Below are positions 23,370 to 36,100 of a stretch of 64,000 nt of DNA, piece by piece. Made by a program: the position numbers and the translations under genes. The stretch lies in assembly GCA_003255065.1 (NCBI GenBank), contig QAOA01001436.1, positions 644,711 to 708,710 of the forward strand. The letters are read 5' to 3'. Each line of letters begins with the position of its first letter. Positions within the stretch are counted from its first letter, which is position 1. Source of the DNA: Cercis canadensis (lineage: Eukaryota > Streptophyta > Magnoliopsida > Fabales > Fabaceae). The notes under the pieces were generated by a model. It was given only the letters and a program-made list of their open reading frames with translations. It was not told the DNA's origin and did not search any database.

Positions 23370-23791
23370 TTAGAGGCCGGGAGAGGTGCAGCAGAGTGTA
23401 CCCTGAGAAAGCGCTCGACAACTCCTTGAAGTCGTGCTCAGGCACGACGTCATTCTGGCAGATGCAACCGTACTGTGGAGCGGCAACATTGACTGAAGGC
23501 ATCCCAGTTCTGGTGCGATCCTGTCGCAGAACAAAAACAGACAAGGGAAAAAAAAAAACAAATTTAAGGCTAATTTTTATCGGAAAAAGAAATGCAATCG
23601 GAGAAAGGTCTCAAAAGCAATGGGAACCTGGATAAGAAGGATCGACGAAGAGGAGAGGATGTAGATTTGGTAGTGGGAGCAGAAATGGGGGCTGATCTGG
23701 AGAACGAATTAGGATGAACGTTGGATTTGATGGCGGATTTGATGGACGAAAGTGATGTTCTTTGTGCGATTCTTCTGCAGGCTGAAGCCAT
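23370..23791 (-). CDS. small NUCLEAR FUSION DEFECTIVE 6-like mitochondrial protein
   Basis: Two coding exons, 23791-23628 and 23520-23370, joined by an intron of 107 bp (GT...CAG), give 315 nt or 104 aa. The first exon is a Ser/Arg-rich leader (start MASACRRIAQRTSLSSIKSA, basic and without acidic residues), a clear mitochondrial or dual targeting peptide. The second carries the conserved core of the family: ELGCLQSMLPLHSTVASARM, then a Leu/Ser/Arg segment SRSCRALSQG. In Arabidopsis NFD6 is required for karyogamy in the female gametophyte; related small proteins have no known reaction. The C-terminus may vary by splicing. If the second exon is left at a GT after CTTTCTCAGG and joined to the acceptor at 22806, the protein ends in QGT, whereas read-through gives about ten extra residues to the stop at 23370. 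The start at 23791 is the first ATG; the extension above it begins with TTG. Confidence 0.8.
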
Positions 23792-25001
23792 TGACGAGTC
23801 GACGATGAGCAACAAAGTATCCGGACTGCAGGAATCGAAGGAATAACTGCGGGGGGGGGTTTTAGTTTTAGGGTTTTACGCTTAGCTGCTTTAGGCCATT
23901 AGCATAATGAACAGGTCCTTTCAAACGCACCGTCTAGGTTTTTTCTGTTATGATTTTTATGGGCCTCTTTGGATCTGGGCTTGATTACAATATCTGGGTC
24001 AAGGCCCGGTGCTTGTCCACTCAGATTGGATGGTATAATCTCCTTGTAGGTTTTTTTTTAAGCCCGCTGCGTCTTTTTGTGGGGTTTCAGAACAAGAGAT
24101 TCAACGCTTGAAACCAGAAAAAAAGAGGATAATAGAACCGCGGAATATAATTAAAAACCAGAAGGACCCTGCTAATATTTAATAAGTCATTAGTGATTTC
24201 TTCCATCGTGCGCCTACTTTCCTGGAAATTTAATTGATAGTCCTCGTTTATCAGGAAAATATTTTGTTCAACAATACAGAAATACTTCGTCATCGTTCAA
24301 AGTATTTGGTTGGAGCGAATTCTTAGTTTAAATTTTCCCAAACACTTGTATCAGGAAGTTCCCTAGTTGAGCGGACCTTCATTCTATGTCTATCTCAAAT
24401 TCCCTTTGAATTTGACGTATGCTTTTTTCATTAAAAAAAAAAAATTAATAAATTATGTGTTAAAATAACTTTGTACTCTCAATTTGGAGTGTCACTTTAA
24501 AGCCATTTTAAATTTTTAACAAATGTCATATTGGTTACCCACAAGTACTCAATAATTGTGGATTGACTATATGTGCCAACAATTTCAGGTTTCCCCCGTT
24601 TGAAAGAAAAGAGTCTTCAATACAAACTACAAAGAGATATATACCTTGGCTCCTTCTATTACTCAGGTTAGGCATATTCTGATTATTCATTATTGTCATT
24701 TCATCCTGCCGGAACATGTTCATAGTAAACTTTTCAATGTTCTATTTTTTTTGCGGTTCTTGTCTTTATTCCTGGTCCCAAATCCATAAGAAAAGTTATA
24801 CCACCTTTATACATTACAAAATCACAACCTTTTCAAATTTTAACAAACATGTAATCAAATAAAATATAAAATACACTGAAAATTGAACCTTTCCTCTCTC
24901 TATTTTTTTTTTTTTTAAAAAAATCATATTTTGTGTGTGAATTCTTCTACAAAAACCTATAGACCAAAGAATGAAAAATAAATCTATGTAGTAAAAAAGA
25001 A
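23792..25001. other. intergenic DNA between NFD6-like and metalloproteinase genes
   Basis: Holds the 5' flank of the NFD6-like gene (with a G9 run near 23854) and the 3' flank of the metalloproteinase gene. Only short, unsupported frames occur. Confidence 0.55.
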
Positions 25002-26078
25002 TTACGTACAAAAAAATAATATCAAGAGCAGGAAAGCAATAGAGGTGGTCCATTTAGACAAACCACTTTCCGACCCAGGAGCAAGATTGGAGGAATTTTC
25101 AGACTCCAACAAAGAACTGAGCCTGAAATTAGGGTTTGACCCATAGAGAGCCTGAACCCCCTCCACGTCATCAATCTTCAAGTCCACCTTCTTAATCCTA
25201 GGACTCAGGCTCGGGTACATGACGGCTTCCTTCACCGCAGAGTGAGCCAACCCAAGTACATGCCCAATCTCATGGGTAGCCACTGATTCCAAATCAACGG
25301 CCACTTTTGACTTATCATGATCAAAGTCAACGGCCCAAGTTTCTGCTGCATCGAGGTGGAACCTCCCGTTTTCTGGGGAGAAGGCGTGTGCTAAAACCCC
25401 CAAAATACCATCGAATGGTTCTCCGTCACCGTGATCGCCCCGATAAAACCCGATTCGAATATCGGCCGATTCATATTGACTCGTCTCCATGAACTTCACC
25501 GGGATCACCGATGCCCACCGCGAAAAGGCACGTTCAAAAACCGGCCGAATTTCCGACATGCTCAGACGATCAATCATGTTGTATGGCGAGAAAGCATAGG
25601 TCAGAGTCATCGAAGACCCACGAGCCCACCTTGGCTTGCCATCAAAATATGCAAAGTGCCGAGTAGAGTGTACCCTATGCCCCGCGTTATCGCTTACGCC
25701 GCACCTCGGAGCCATAATCGTGGATATGGTATCGGAGTCCAACTTCCCGGTAATCGGCAAGCCGAGCCGCTTCTGGTAAAGAATAACGGCGGACTCTAAC
25801 TGTTTGTCGAAGGTATCGGTGAAATTCAACGGCGTATCGGGGATAGATAGGTAACCGAAATGATGCAAGTACTTCTTGAGCTCCGACATGCCGCTGACTT
25901 GGCTGCCTTTCTCGGCGTGTAGGAATCTTGAGAAATCGTGCCACGTGGCGTTGTGTATTTCGGTGGTTATTACCGTTACGGTTTCGGGCATGGTCCTGGC
26001 GGGAAAGCAAGGGCGGGAAAGAAAGAGGGCCAAGCAGGTGAGGAAGAAGAAGTAATAGTAACCGAAAAACGGAAACAT
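25002..26078 (-). CDS. GPI-anchored matrix metalloproteinase (plant MMP, MMP2/MMP3-like)
   Basis: Secreted zinc endopeptidase of the matrixin family (M10A), expected at the outer face of the plasma membrane, acting on wall or apoplastic proteins. The frame is intronless (358 aa), as in other plant MMPs. In order: signal peptide (about 1-27, hydrophobic FFLTCLALFLS), peptidoglycan-binding-like propeptide (about 62-120), cysteine switch PRCGVSD (124-130) that keeps the enzyme latent, and the catalytic domain from about 150. The domain has the zinc site HEIGHVLGLAHS (269-280, three His and the catalytic Glu) and the Met-turn VMYPS (286-290). After a Ser-rich linker comes a C-terminal hydrophobic tail (SIAFLLLILFFC) preceded by small residues, fitting a GPI-attachment signal. 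There is no hemopexin domain, as is normal for plant MMPs. All catalytic residues are present, so the enzyme should be active after propeptide removal. Its start is the first ATG of a long open frame; upstream sequence has stops. Confidence 0.95.
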   Translation of the reverse strand: MFPFFGYYYFFFLTCLALFLSRPCFPARTMPETVTVITTEIHNATWHDFSRFLHAEKGSQVSGMSELKKYLHHFGYLSIPDTPLNFTDTFDKQLESAVILYQKRLGLPITGKLDSDTISTIMAPRCGVSDNAGHRVHSTRHFAYFDGKPRWARGSSMTLTYAFSPYNMIDRLSMSEIRPVFERAFSRWASVIPVKFMETSQYESADIRIGFYRGDHGDGEPFDGILGVLAHAFSPENGRFHLDAAETWAVDFDHDKSKVAVDLESVATHEIGHVLGLAHSAVKEAVMYPSLSPRIKKVDLKIDDVEGVQALYGSNPNFRLSSLLESENSSNLAPGSESGLSKWTTSIAFLLLILFFCT

Positions 26079-29000
26079 AACTAAAGCTATAGTCTATAGT
26101 TAGTTATGTTGGGATTTGAGACCTGGTGTTGCCTGTTGCGGCAACCAAATTGTTCTATGTGGAGCTTATAACTAGAATATGAGGAACCTTATCAAGAAAA
26201 TGATTATATATATAAACAAAACGGATTATCATAAGCCTGAATTTAATTAAATAATTGAAAATATATATGAAACTTGTGTTTGGTATATATATGTATCTCC
26301 AAGGCAAAGAAAGGTTGAGAAAGTTAAGAAGATTCTGCCGTGGAAGAAGCTTTTTGATTGGAGATATTCTGACTTTTGAAGTATGATGGTAGGTAAACCA
26401 CTGTTTCTGCTTTCTATTTATATTATCATGTAATAATTAAGTTTCTTCGTTTAGATTTGCTCTCAACGTATATGACTGGAGGGATGACTGAATTTTCTAA
26501 TGGAAATTGTAAAGAAAGAGGCAGAGTCAGTTAACAATGAATCAGATACGGTTTGTTTTAAGTTTAGTTGAGGGATTATGTTGGTTGACCGGATTTGGTG
26601 AGGATCAAGCCATCAATGTTTTAACTTGTTGGATAAGACAAGGCCTAGATACTAGAAAAATAATTAATCACGCAATGTGATGAATCAAACCACTCACTCT
26701 AAATTCCCCAACTAATTTGAATTCTTGGCTATATATGTTCAGCTGAATGTAATTCAATTTGGTTTAATGAATTGTTTGAATTATTCGCTATATATCATAG
26801 TCCTAATTAAATTCAAATTTCAAGAAAGAATGATTTATATAATGAATGTAACATGCATTTAAACTACATATTTTTTTTTCTGGGAGGAGGGGGTTATATG
26901 TTAGCAAAAATTAAACTTATGTAGATATGCTAAATGTCTTTCAAATTTTGTGATATTTTTATTACACAAGCAGATTGAATGACCAACAGATGACTACTGT
27001 ATTGGATAAGAGATGGTTAGCTAGTATTTTGCATTTTGTATCCAAAGGTTATTTTAGTATATAGGGAAGGTCCAAGTCTAAGCCTGCTAAATAGTTTTCG
27101 CTTTCAATACGCAATTCGATCGGCTATCTGGATGACGCAAGTATGACCACTATGCCCTCTGAATAATTTCTCTCATTGTCATTGGTGATCAAGGGTCCTA
27201 CATTTCTCTCTATCTCTAACTGGGGGTTGCTTTCTGGGGGCTGATTTTTTATTCCAATAATTTATCATTCTTGTTGCTATTGTGAGTTGTGACGAAAGCT
27301 TGAAAGCAGTAAACAGATTCAATGAGTGAAAAGTAAAATTAGGCAACCAGGAAGACGAAGAAAAATGAGACAGCGAAAACAATTTTAAAAGCATAATGCA
27401 CATAGATGGCTGAATTGTTCTTTCACTTTCTGATCAACGAATTGACCATAGTCGCCCAACAAGGGTTGACCACATTCTTTCCCATATGTCAAAAATAAAG
27501 TCTACAAAGTACAAACTCTTCTTGTAGCTACTAGCTAGGGAGAAAATGTTACAGCTCCTACCCTCGTGCAAACACATATTTTTAATTCTCTGTATTTTCG
27601 TATTTGTATAAAATCACGTAAAATACTACACTCATTACTCACCAATACAGTTCAAAGTATTTGCATGGAGCTATGCTATTTACCGCGCCGAATGTTTCAC
27701 AGGAAACAGACATCGGAACAATCAAGAAATTCAAATCATCTGCATTTTTTTATTATTAACTGCTAGCTGCTGTCTCAAATAGTAACTATATATAAAATAA
27801 ATTAGTTGATAAGACAAAAATAAAATAAAATAAGTTGATATAACTGGGGTAGAATGTTCTATCAGTACTTCTCTCTTTTTCAGTCAAGAGATATAATTAA
27901 ATAAACTAATTATAATAGGAGTGGATGATTTCAGCAAGTGTGTCTTTCTTCTAAAAGTCGGCATTCGTTAAACAAACAAGTAACGGAACTTGATATTGAT
28001 TAAAATCGACTCTAAAGTATTTATTGAAAATAATCATTAATACTCTAAAAACAATTTTTTTGAAGTATTATATATGTGCTTTGTTTCGTAAAAATAAAAA
28101 TAAGTTCTGCAGTATTATACGTTAGTTATATTTAACCAACCATTATTAGCACCATCCTAATATAGTATTAATATATTGTTATTATTGTAGAAACATGTTT
28201 AAAAGAAAATAAAAAAGATGTACGAGAAAATTCTGAGTCATGGATTCATGCCGCTGTGAACTAGAATTTAAGTAGACTTTTAATTACTTTGATTAAATCA
28301 TGAAAGTAATGGAAAGCTGCAATTCAGATTTTAGTCTCGCATAGGGTAGGAAAGAAAGATGAACTGCAGAGAAAACAAACAAGAGTGAGAATGAGAATTG
28401 AATGTGAAGATGTAAGTTGAGCTACTTCCACCAACAACTGATGCTAACTATTCTGATAATTTAAAGTAAGACCGTAAAACAAGTGGTGGAAGGAAATGGA
28501 AGCAGTGCGGTTGGGCGTATCAAACCTGGTATGATTTGTTAAGCTAAATTGTAATTACTGTTCAACGGTTCAACCACGTAATAATTAAATTATAAGACTT
28601 ATGCTTATTGTGTTGATTAATGATGAAAAGTGGGACTTGTTCGTTTACATTTAAGTCATCATTCTCTAAATATGTAAAAAATATTTCCACTAATTAAAAC
28701 CTTCTTTTCACCCCCTTTTCATTTTTTAGTTATTTTTTGAGAATTTTATTATGTTATGAAGATATATGATACTTCTTTGATATGATTGTATTATAATTAT
28801 TGATATAAAAATAATTAATTTTGACTGTTAATTTTTTGATGCTAAACTACCATGGCCCATGGGGGCTAATGCTTACACTTCCACACCACTAACCCGATGG
28901 AACAAAATTTCCCTATCTCGGATCCTTTCACTTATCTCTGTCTCTTTTGGGCTTTTTAGAATCTTCGACTTCTAAGCCCAGCAGAAAAGAACCTTTTATA

Positions 29001-29405
29001 CATTGAAGTAAACCCTTCTTCGGTGGGCCAATAAAGGGCAAGACGTGTATGAATTTGTCTACCTTAATCCAAATGGAACATGTATTGGGTCTCCTAGGTC
29101 TAACACAAAAACTAAATTTCAGCTTAAAGAAACACAAACAGTAAGTAATTATAATAATTGCAGTGAAAAAATTCGATTGCTGTTTTCTAGTTGCTTACAA
29201 ACACTAAGAGCATATATTAACTAATATAAGCTTAAGATACGTACTAAGAAATGAAGTGTGTTCTCTTCTTGTTATCTCAGTTTGTATCTATAGGCCCTTC
29301 CTAAGTCAACACCCAAAAACATTTAAATTATCTAACACAATTAATTATTTGGTTTAAAAATTATGTCCTTAGAGTTTATCAACTATAATTGTTTTTTTTT
29401 CTAGA
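26079..29405. other. intergenic DNA, no gene recognised
   Basis: AT-rich spacer apart from the possible promoter next to the metalloproteinase gene. Frames of 60-74 codons (for example near 27.2, 27.6 and 28.9-29.1 kb) have no family signature. A CCATGGCCCATGG palindrome lies near 28850-28862. Confidence 0.6.
26203..26215 (-). promoter_or_regulatory. possible TATA box of the metalloproteinase gene
   Basis: A TTATATATATAA-type block lies about 125-140 bp upstream of the metalloproteinase ATG on the minus strand. This spacing would leave a 5' UTR of about 100 nt. The motif is self-complementary and common in AT-rich DNA, so the assignment is tentative. Confidence 0.35.
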
Positions 29406-30009
29406 TAAAATGAAACGAAATAGGGAATAATTATTTTCCTTCTATGGATGCAACTTTATGATTAATTAATTCCAAAATACGTTTTTTATTCGAAGAGGGA
29501 TTAAAAAAAAATCCTTTCTCGTTTGTTCCGTCCTGCAATAAATGAAGAATTATTTGTTTTCCTAACTGTTCCTCTTTCATTCCTGATTCTATTACCAAGC
29601 TGCTCGTCAATTAGCATATATTGGGATCAATTATTCATCATAATCTGGTATTATCTCATTAACTGTCCTGATGTCATTCACGTTGATGGCGTATATTTTC
29701 GCAATTAAAGAANTAAAATGAAACGAAATAGGGAATAATTATTTGCCTTCTATGGATGCAACTTTATGATTAATTAATTAATTAATTCCAAAATAAATTT
29801 TTTATTCGAAGAGGGATTAAAAAAAAATCCTTTCTCGTTTGAAGAATTATTTGTTTTCCTAACTGTTCCTCTTTCATTCCTGATTCTATTACCAAGCTGC
29901 TCGTCAATTAGCATATATTGGGATCAATTATTCATCATAATCTGGTATTATCTCATTAACTGTCCTGAAGTCATTCACGTTGATGGCGTATATTTTCGCA
30001 ATTAAAGAA
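29406..30009. repeat. direct duplication around a single N (assembly joint)
   Basis: 29406-29712 (307 bp) and 29714-30009 (296 bp) are copies on either side of the N at 29713. They differ by several single bases, an extra TTAA-type repeat unit, and a missing block of about 19 bp in the right copy (before GAAGAATTATTTG). More divergence than at the other joints suggests two haplotypes. Confidence 0.9.
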
Positions 30010-33000
30010 TGAAATGGAAGGGATAAAGAGGTCTTTTAAAAACTTAAAAATCATGTGATTGGCACCTGTAAAGTGTCGGAACATTTATATCTTTGTTTTT
30101 TAGGTGAATGGGTATACAATACATAATGCCATTAACATAAAACTGAGGAATTAAAGAGTGGAAAAATAGTGATGCCCGTAAATGTGATGGTTATATTGCT
30201 ATAAACTTTTGTAGGTGTATGGGTATACATAACATCACTGCCTTTTAATCAGACAGCCGTTGAATAAAAACAAAAGGCATAGGCATTAATGAACTATATA
30301 TCTACTGGTTGAACTTTTGGGTTGGACTATTTTGCTCACCTTTAAGGATATGACAATCATCCAAAACAAGGATTTATGGCCTTGTCACTTATTTAGTCAG
30401 TGACCTATTTTTGACCCTAATCCATGCCGGGTATATTAGGGACTAAAGCCCTCTTAAATGGCCATATCTGCGACAAAGACTGAAAAAAAATGTGATAGGC
30501 TTATTTCGAGCTTTCTTTTATAGCGCTGTTCCTTTTTCAGGAGAACGGGCGATGGAGTGGTTGGAGGGAAAGGAATGGACAGAATAGAATAAATGCTTGA
30601 TAAAGAAAGGAGAAAAGCAAATTGTGATGGGCCATACACAATGAAATCAGGGGACCTCGAGGATGCTGGCTAACCCTCTTGACAAGTGCAAGCCCACTTA
30701 TCACAAAGATGAAAAATGTTCATGTAATTGTTGCAAGAAAAGCATCATTCGCCTTCGCCTTCGCCTTCGCCTTCATATGCTTATATTATATAAAGCTAAT
30801 CACAACCTTCAAAATCTTTGGACCATCGTAGATAGTTGGACATAAAGAGATGAATAAAGAGAGGAAATATGATCCACGTTCTTATGCGGATGTGCTACTG
30901 CAAGAGATAAGTATATTATATTTGAAATTTTTCAGAGGAAAAAAAAAATCATTTTAAAGTGAAGCATCTAAATAATTTTGTCAGTAGTAATCTGAGCTGG
31001 CATTTAGGCCATCTGTGTGGTGTATTTTGCAATATTCAAGATTCGGAATTTTGGACTGACAAAGGGGGGTTTTTTCACATGTCCAAAATGAAATAATAGT
31101 GCTTGCGTGCCCCAAAATATATTTTCATCGATACAGAATAGAGAGCTCCATTTAGATGATGTTGATCCATGTTCCAATTCTGCCCGCTGTCCACACGTTA
31201 CTTAAGTGAGGCTGGCACTGCACCATCATCTTCCATGAACTTGAATGTGTTTTTCTGCACTGAACACTGCAGAATGCAGATATGCAATTGTATACTTGAG
31301 TATTAACCATATAATTCCTATTTCTTATGCATACAGTTACAGACAATAGAAAAAGAGAAAGGCACATTAAATATAATTTGATGTAGACTCTCAACAAAAA
31401 ACAATAATGATAATAATAAAAGAAAATACTTTGATGTAGGTGTTTAAAAGCACGAAGACAAAGTGGGTGGAAACGAAATTATACTCAAAACTCAAGTAAG
31501 ATGGCCAGATTCAAGACAGAGGGAACCGCCTCTTTATCTTTTTCCATCTTCCTTTATTTCACGTGTGAAGAATCCACAGCCTTCTACCGCTTTAAGAGGT
31601 TAAAGATAGTCCTTAATCATTATTAGTTACTACTCACTATTTCTCAATTTTCACTGGCTACGTCTTTTAGGGGATTAATTATTAATTATTTTTTACTATT
31701 AATTCCAATAATCAACATGGGCCCATCTTTTATTCATTAGCAAAAGAATAGAACAAAAAAAAAAGGATAAAGATCAAGCAGCAATGTCATCTTCGGCATA
31801 GATATTTGATGGATGGTCGTTGAGAGCAGTGGCTCAAATCAAGGTGTCTCAGTCTCATACTCTCATCAGTCATAGACACAAAGAAAGTGACCCGGCTATG
31901 CTAACCTTGGCCTAAATTGACTTGTAGGTCCATTCAGAATCATAGCTAAGCTAGCCATAAGCATAACTAGAGAACATGATTGATGCGGATTTTGGGCGCC
32001 GTCCTTTGCCTTACACTTCGCAATGCTTTGTAGCCCTTTTCTAGATTTCCTGTAACACCGACTGACCTTGGCTTTTTCTATCGACACAATAGCGACTCCG
32101 CACTAAACTTGTTATTTCCTTTTCACATATTACTAGCTAGCACTTGGCGTATGAGTCTATAACATATAACATGCGTAATGACTAATGAATACACCTTAAA
32201 TAGCTACACCAGCTACTTTCAACAAAAAAATTATAACAAATGAATGCTTACTTTATGAAATATTAGGAGTTAATTATTACAAATTTCAATTTAATAATTT
32301 ATTAATTATTCGTCATCTTTGCGGTTGTGAATGGATCTTGAATTAATTAAACTTTATTGCTGCCTTTTCATGGTTTACTGATTGTCCATAACTCCCAATT
32401 AAAGGCAGGCAGTAGTCTATGACAATTGTTGGATTTAGATGAAGAGGTAAAAGATAATAAAAAAAAAAAAAAAAACTAAAAGCTCATTTTTTGAATTCCA
32501 GTTTTACCCTTCAAAATTTCTTATTTTCTATATTTAACGGAGTCAACACGTGAGCCGGCGTTATTCTGTACTGTGCTCCTGTGGTGTTTTAACCGGAGGA
32601 CGTAGCTCCCCCGTTCTCTTTCCCTTCCCTCAAGTCCCATACCAAGTTCTCAACCCATTCATTACTCACGTACTCTGATTTTCTTTCTCATTCTATTTTT
32701 ATTATTTTCTTTTTGCTCTTTTAATGTCAAAAAAGTAAAGTACGAAATTAATACAACCACATTGAATTTTTCTTTCCCTTTTATTTTTTTCCTCACTCAG
32801 ATCTCAGTATTTCATTATCTGAATCTATGGGGGCAAGTTAAATATAGAAATAACAACATAAACGCATTTTCATGTTCCTCTGTTGCTCATTTCTCTTTTG
32901 GAAAGCCTCCGTAGTCCCTCACTTCAAAGACTTGACATTCCATGGTGTGATTAATAATTCACCAAAACCCTAAATCAGGGTTCCTCCAAAATCTGTCTAG

Positions 33001-33137
33001 TTTCTTTAGTTCCCAACCGCCCACATTCACATTACTCGCAACCAGACTCTTTTTCCTCTCAAACCGCTCCTCCTTCACTACCTGTACCTGCAGGGTCTCA
33101 GTCCTACCCTTTTTCGCTGAGCTTGGAATCGAAGGCA
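30010..33137. other. intergenic DNA up to the O-fucosyltransferase promoter
   Basis: No coding sequence recognised. A (TTCGCC) hexamer array occurs at 30748-30774. The final 600 bp are pyrimidine-rich (TTCTTTCTC, CCCTTCCCTC) and carry CACGTG-like sequence (CAACACGTGAG at about 32546), which could be promoter and 5' UTR of the plus-strand O-fucosyltransferase gene. Confidence 0.5.
30748..30774 (+). repeat. (TTCGCC)n microsatellite
   Basis: Four and a half perfect copies of TTCGCC. In an intergenic region; likely polymorphic. Confidence 0.9.
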
Positions 33138-33189
33138 ATGGGATTTTAGAGTGAATGCTACGATGACGATTTGGGGGTTGTTTTTTTAA
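33138..33189 (+). promoter_or_regulatory. three tiny upstream ORFs just before the O-fucosyltransferase start
   Basis: Within 60 bases of the main ATG (33195) lie ATG-GGA-TTT-TAG (33138-33149), ATG-CTA-CGA-TGA (33155-33166) and an eight-codon ORF from 33163 to the TAA at 33187-33189. The second and third overlap by an ATGA. If these bases are in the mRNA leader, they would reduce translation of the main frame or make it depend on re-initiation. Confidence 0.55.
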
Positions 33190-33194
33190 CCCAA

Positions 33195-36100
33195 ATGGGT
33201 GTGGCCAAGGCGTGGAGGTTTAGCTTGTTGTCGACGAACCTGGCTCTGTTACAGCACCCAAATACTAAGCATGTATGCTGGAGATCGACGACGATGGCGC
33301 CGGTGTCATTGCAGCAGAGGAAGCCGATCTCGTGGTCGGTGGTATGCGGGTTGATGCTCTTCGGGTTGGGTTTAATTTCGCTTTTAACGGGTCATATGGC
33401 TTCTGATCTTGAATGGTACTCCCAGCGATTGGTCCAGCGCACGTTCTACTCTAGACTGGTAATCTTTGTGTTTTTGCATTACGTAATTGACTTGGTACTT
33501 CGGGTGAACTGGGCTTTGAAACTGGTATCCAGTTCCGTCCGATGTATTACCGTGTTTTGACACTGCCAATGTGGTGTCAAATATGGGGTTGGTGATGGTG
33601 TAGATGAAGAGCTTTAGTTTCTCCGGCATTGTTGCGGATTAGCAGCTACTGAAGAGAGATTAACATTAAAGTTGTAATTTTATATAACTCCTTTCCTGGA
33701 CTTCCATCTCAATTAAAAGTATAATTGATGTCATCTTTGTAGGACGGGGGTTATCGTGCACCAATTGATATTTGGAAATCACAATATTCTAAATACTACT
33801 ATGGATGCAGTGAAAGGGGACGCCATTTTGCTCGTAAGTTAATTGACCACCAACTTTTGTTTCTTATAGTTGACAATACCATTCAAATGCATTGTCTTTC
33901 ATGAATTACTATTCAGAATTTCCCTGTGCCAAAGTTTTAGCATCATTGCCATTTTGTGGAGTCAATAAGCAAATTTTTTTGTTTTTTTTTAAATAAAATT
34001 TTCAATGGCCTAAAGTACCTTCATATATTATTTTTCATCTTTCATATGATGTACTGATTGATGAAAATTTAAAAGCAAGTGGTAATTTGTTGAAAAAATT
34101 AATTGCAGAGCCACGTGACTGTCCACGTTGCTTTGTGTTGTTATGCTCTTTTTGTTGATTGTCAAATTTCTTTTCTGATTGGGTCTGAATGACAGCAGTA
34201 GGTTTACTAGAGATTATTGCAATTTTGGCTTGGGTTTGCATGTTTCAGAGACCTTTGTTTTTTTCCACTCCCACCCTCAACCTTCTCTCCAACCTAGAAA
34301 ATCACCACCTCAAGAAGAAAAGTAAGTGGAAAAAAAATACTTTTGGGAAAGTTTTTCCCCGATCAGGAAAGCAATTCTTGCTGTCATTAACCGAGAAGAC
34401 AAAAGAGGTTGTTTACTTGCTGCTATGATCTTTCTAGATATGATAGCATTTGTCTTCTGTTCTTTTGGTGTTAAATGGTACGGGAGTGACAATCTTATGG
34501 GATTCTTATCCTACTTCACATTCTGTGTAGAATCTCTGTTATTGGAGTTCAGAAACTCTCTTCTATTGACATTCATAGGTTTGTTATGCTGGTTGACAGT
34601 AGAAGCAATTCTACTTCTACAGTCAAAGAAAAGGATTTTCGGTATGGTGTGTTATATATCTCAGTGTTATGGATGTCAAATTCTTGTAGATTATTTACTT
34701 GTTGCACTGCTAAGGAGTTACCATAAATTTCTTTATTTGCCTTGGTAATTTTTGGTCCATATACTAGAATCATCTTCTCCCATATCTTTTAAGTACGTAT
34801 GTATCAGTACAAGTAAAGGGGGTATTCCCCTTGGAGAGTCTTATTGTATCTTGAACACTCTTATTTCTTGTTTAGCAAGATATACTCACAAAACTAAGAT
34901 GACTCTTAATTCTTGAACAAATTGAATACTTCCATTGTATGTTTTGTTTTCTCCAATATCTATTTATCTGTCGTACTTTCAGACAATTGCCCTCCTTAAA
35001 ATTGGGGTGAGTAATATACTAACTTATTCATATGTCACTTTCTCTCTTTGGTAACTGGATAAATATAGCGGCTGTGCGTGAGCGGTCATCAAATGGCTAC
35101 TTGCTTATTGCAACTAGTGGAGGACTGAACCAGCAAAGAACTGGGGTAAGTAGGACATAAGTTTAAGCTATGCTACGTTCTTACTGTAAGAAACTTCTGG
35201 AAGATCTGCTGGCACTGATTTAATAAATTACGCATTGAAAAAAAAGAAGCTTTGTGCCTTTTTTCCTCTTAGCTGAATGTCAGTTGTATTTTATATGAGG
35301 CTTGGTTAGGTTCTTTTCTTTAGCCATGCAGATAATTTTTATTTCAATTTTTCAATTAAAGAATAAATTCTTCCTGTGGAAATGACTATCATATTTGTGC
35401 ATTCAGATAACTGATGCGGTGGTTGTTGCACGAATTCTTAATGCTACATTAGTTGTGCCTGAGTTGGATCATCATTCCTATTGGAAGGATGACAGGTAAT
35501 TTGCCAATTCTATCAATACATTCATTATACATGGTGTAGTTGGTGAGAAATAGGAATAAAGTTTATCGTTGTTCTTTTATTAAAGATTCCTTCTTTTGAA
35601 TGCAGTGACTTCATCAACATTTTTGATGTTGATTGGTTCATTTCTTATCTTTCAAAAGATGTTACTATTGTTAAAAGAGTTCCTGATAAGGTCATGCGAT
35701 CAATGGAAAAACCCCCATATACAATGCGTGTCCCAAGAAAGTCAGACCCTGAATATTATCTTGATCAAGTTTTGCCAATACTATTGAGAAGACGGGTGAG
35801 GCTGCTTTATTCATATTGTGATTGGTTTGTGTTTGAAAATTTCTAATAAATTTTCACTTATAGAAGTTTTGATTCTGTAAATGTCTGTCATAGTGAAACA
35901 ATAGTAATTTGTTATTGTCAGTTTGCAGAATGCCTTTATGGATTTTTCAGTACAGTAACTGACATTTGGCAGATTTTACAGGTTCTGCAATTGACAAAGT
36001 TTGACTATAGACTAGCAAATAACCTTGATGATGAGCTACAAAAACTGCGTTGCCGTGTTAATTATCATGCTTTAAGATTTACAAAACCTATACGAGAACT

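Noticed and set aside
25307..26010. Several overlapping frames of 61-122 codons in the metalloproteinase region
   Set aside because: Shadows of the real 358-aa metalloproteinase frame on other frames or the other strand.
28928..29137. 69-codon minus-strand frame with a basic C-terminus
   Set aside because: No domain or neighbouring exon with compatible splice sites was found.
34326..34748. 140-codon plus-strand frame
   Set aside because: Lies wholly inside the long second intron of the O-fucosyltransferase gene; hydrophobic and AT-driven, without a family match.
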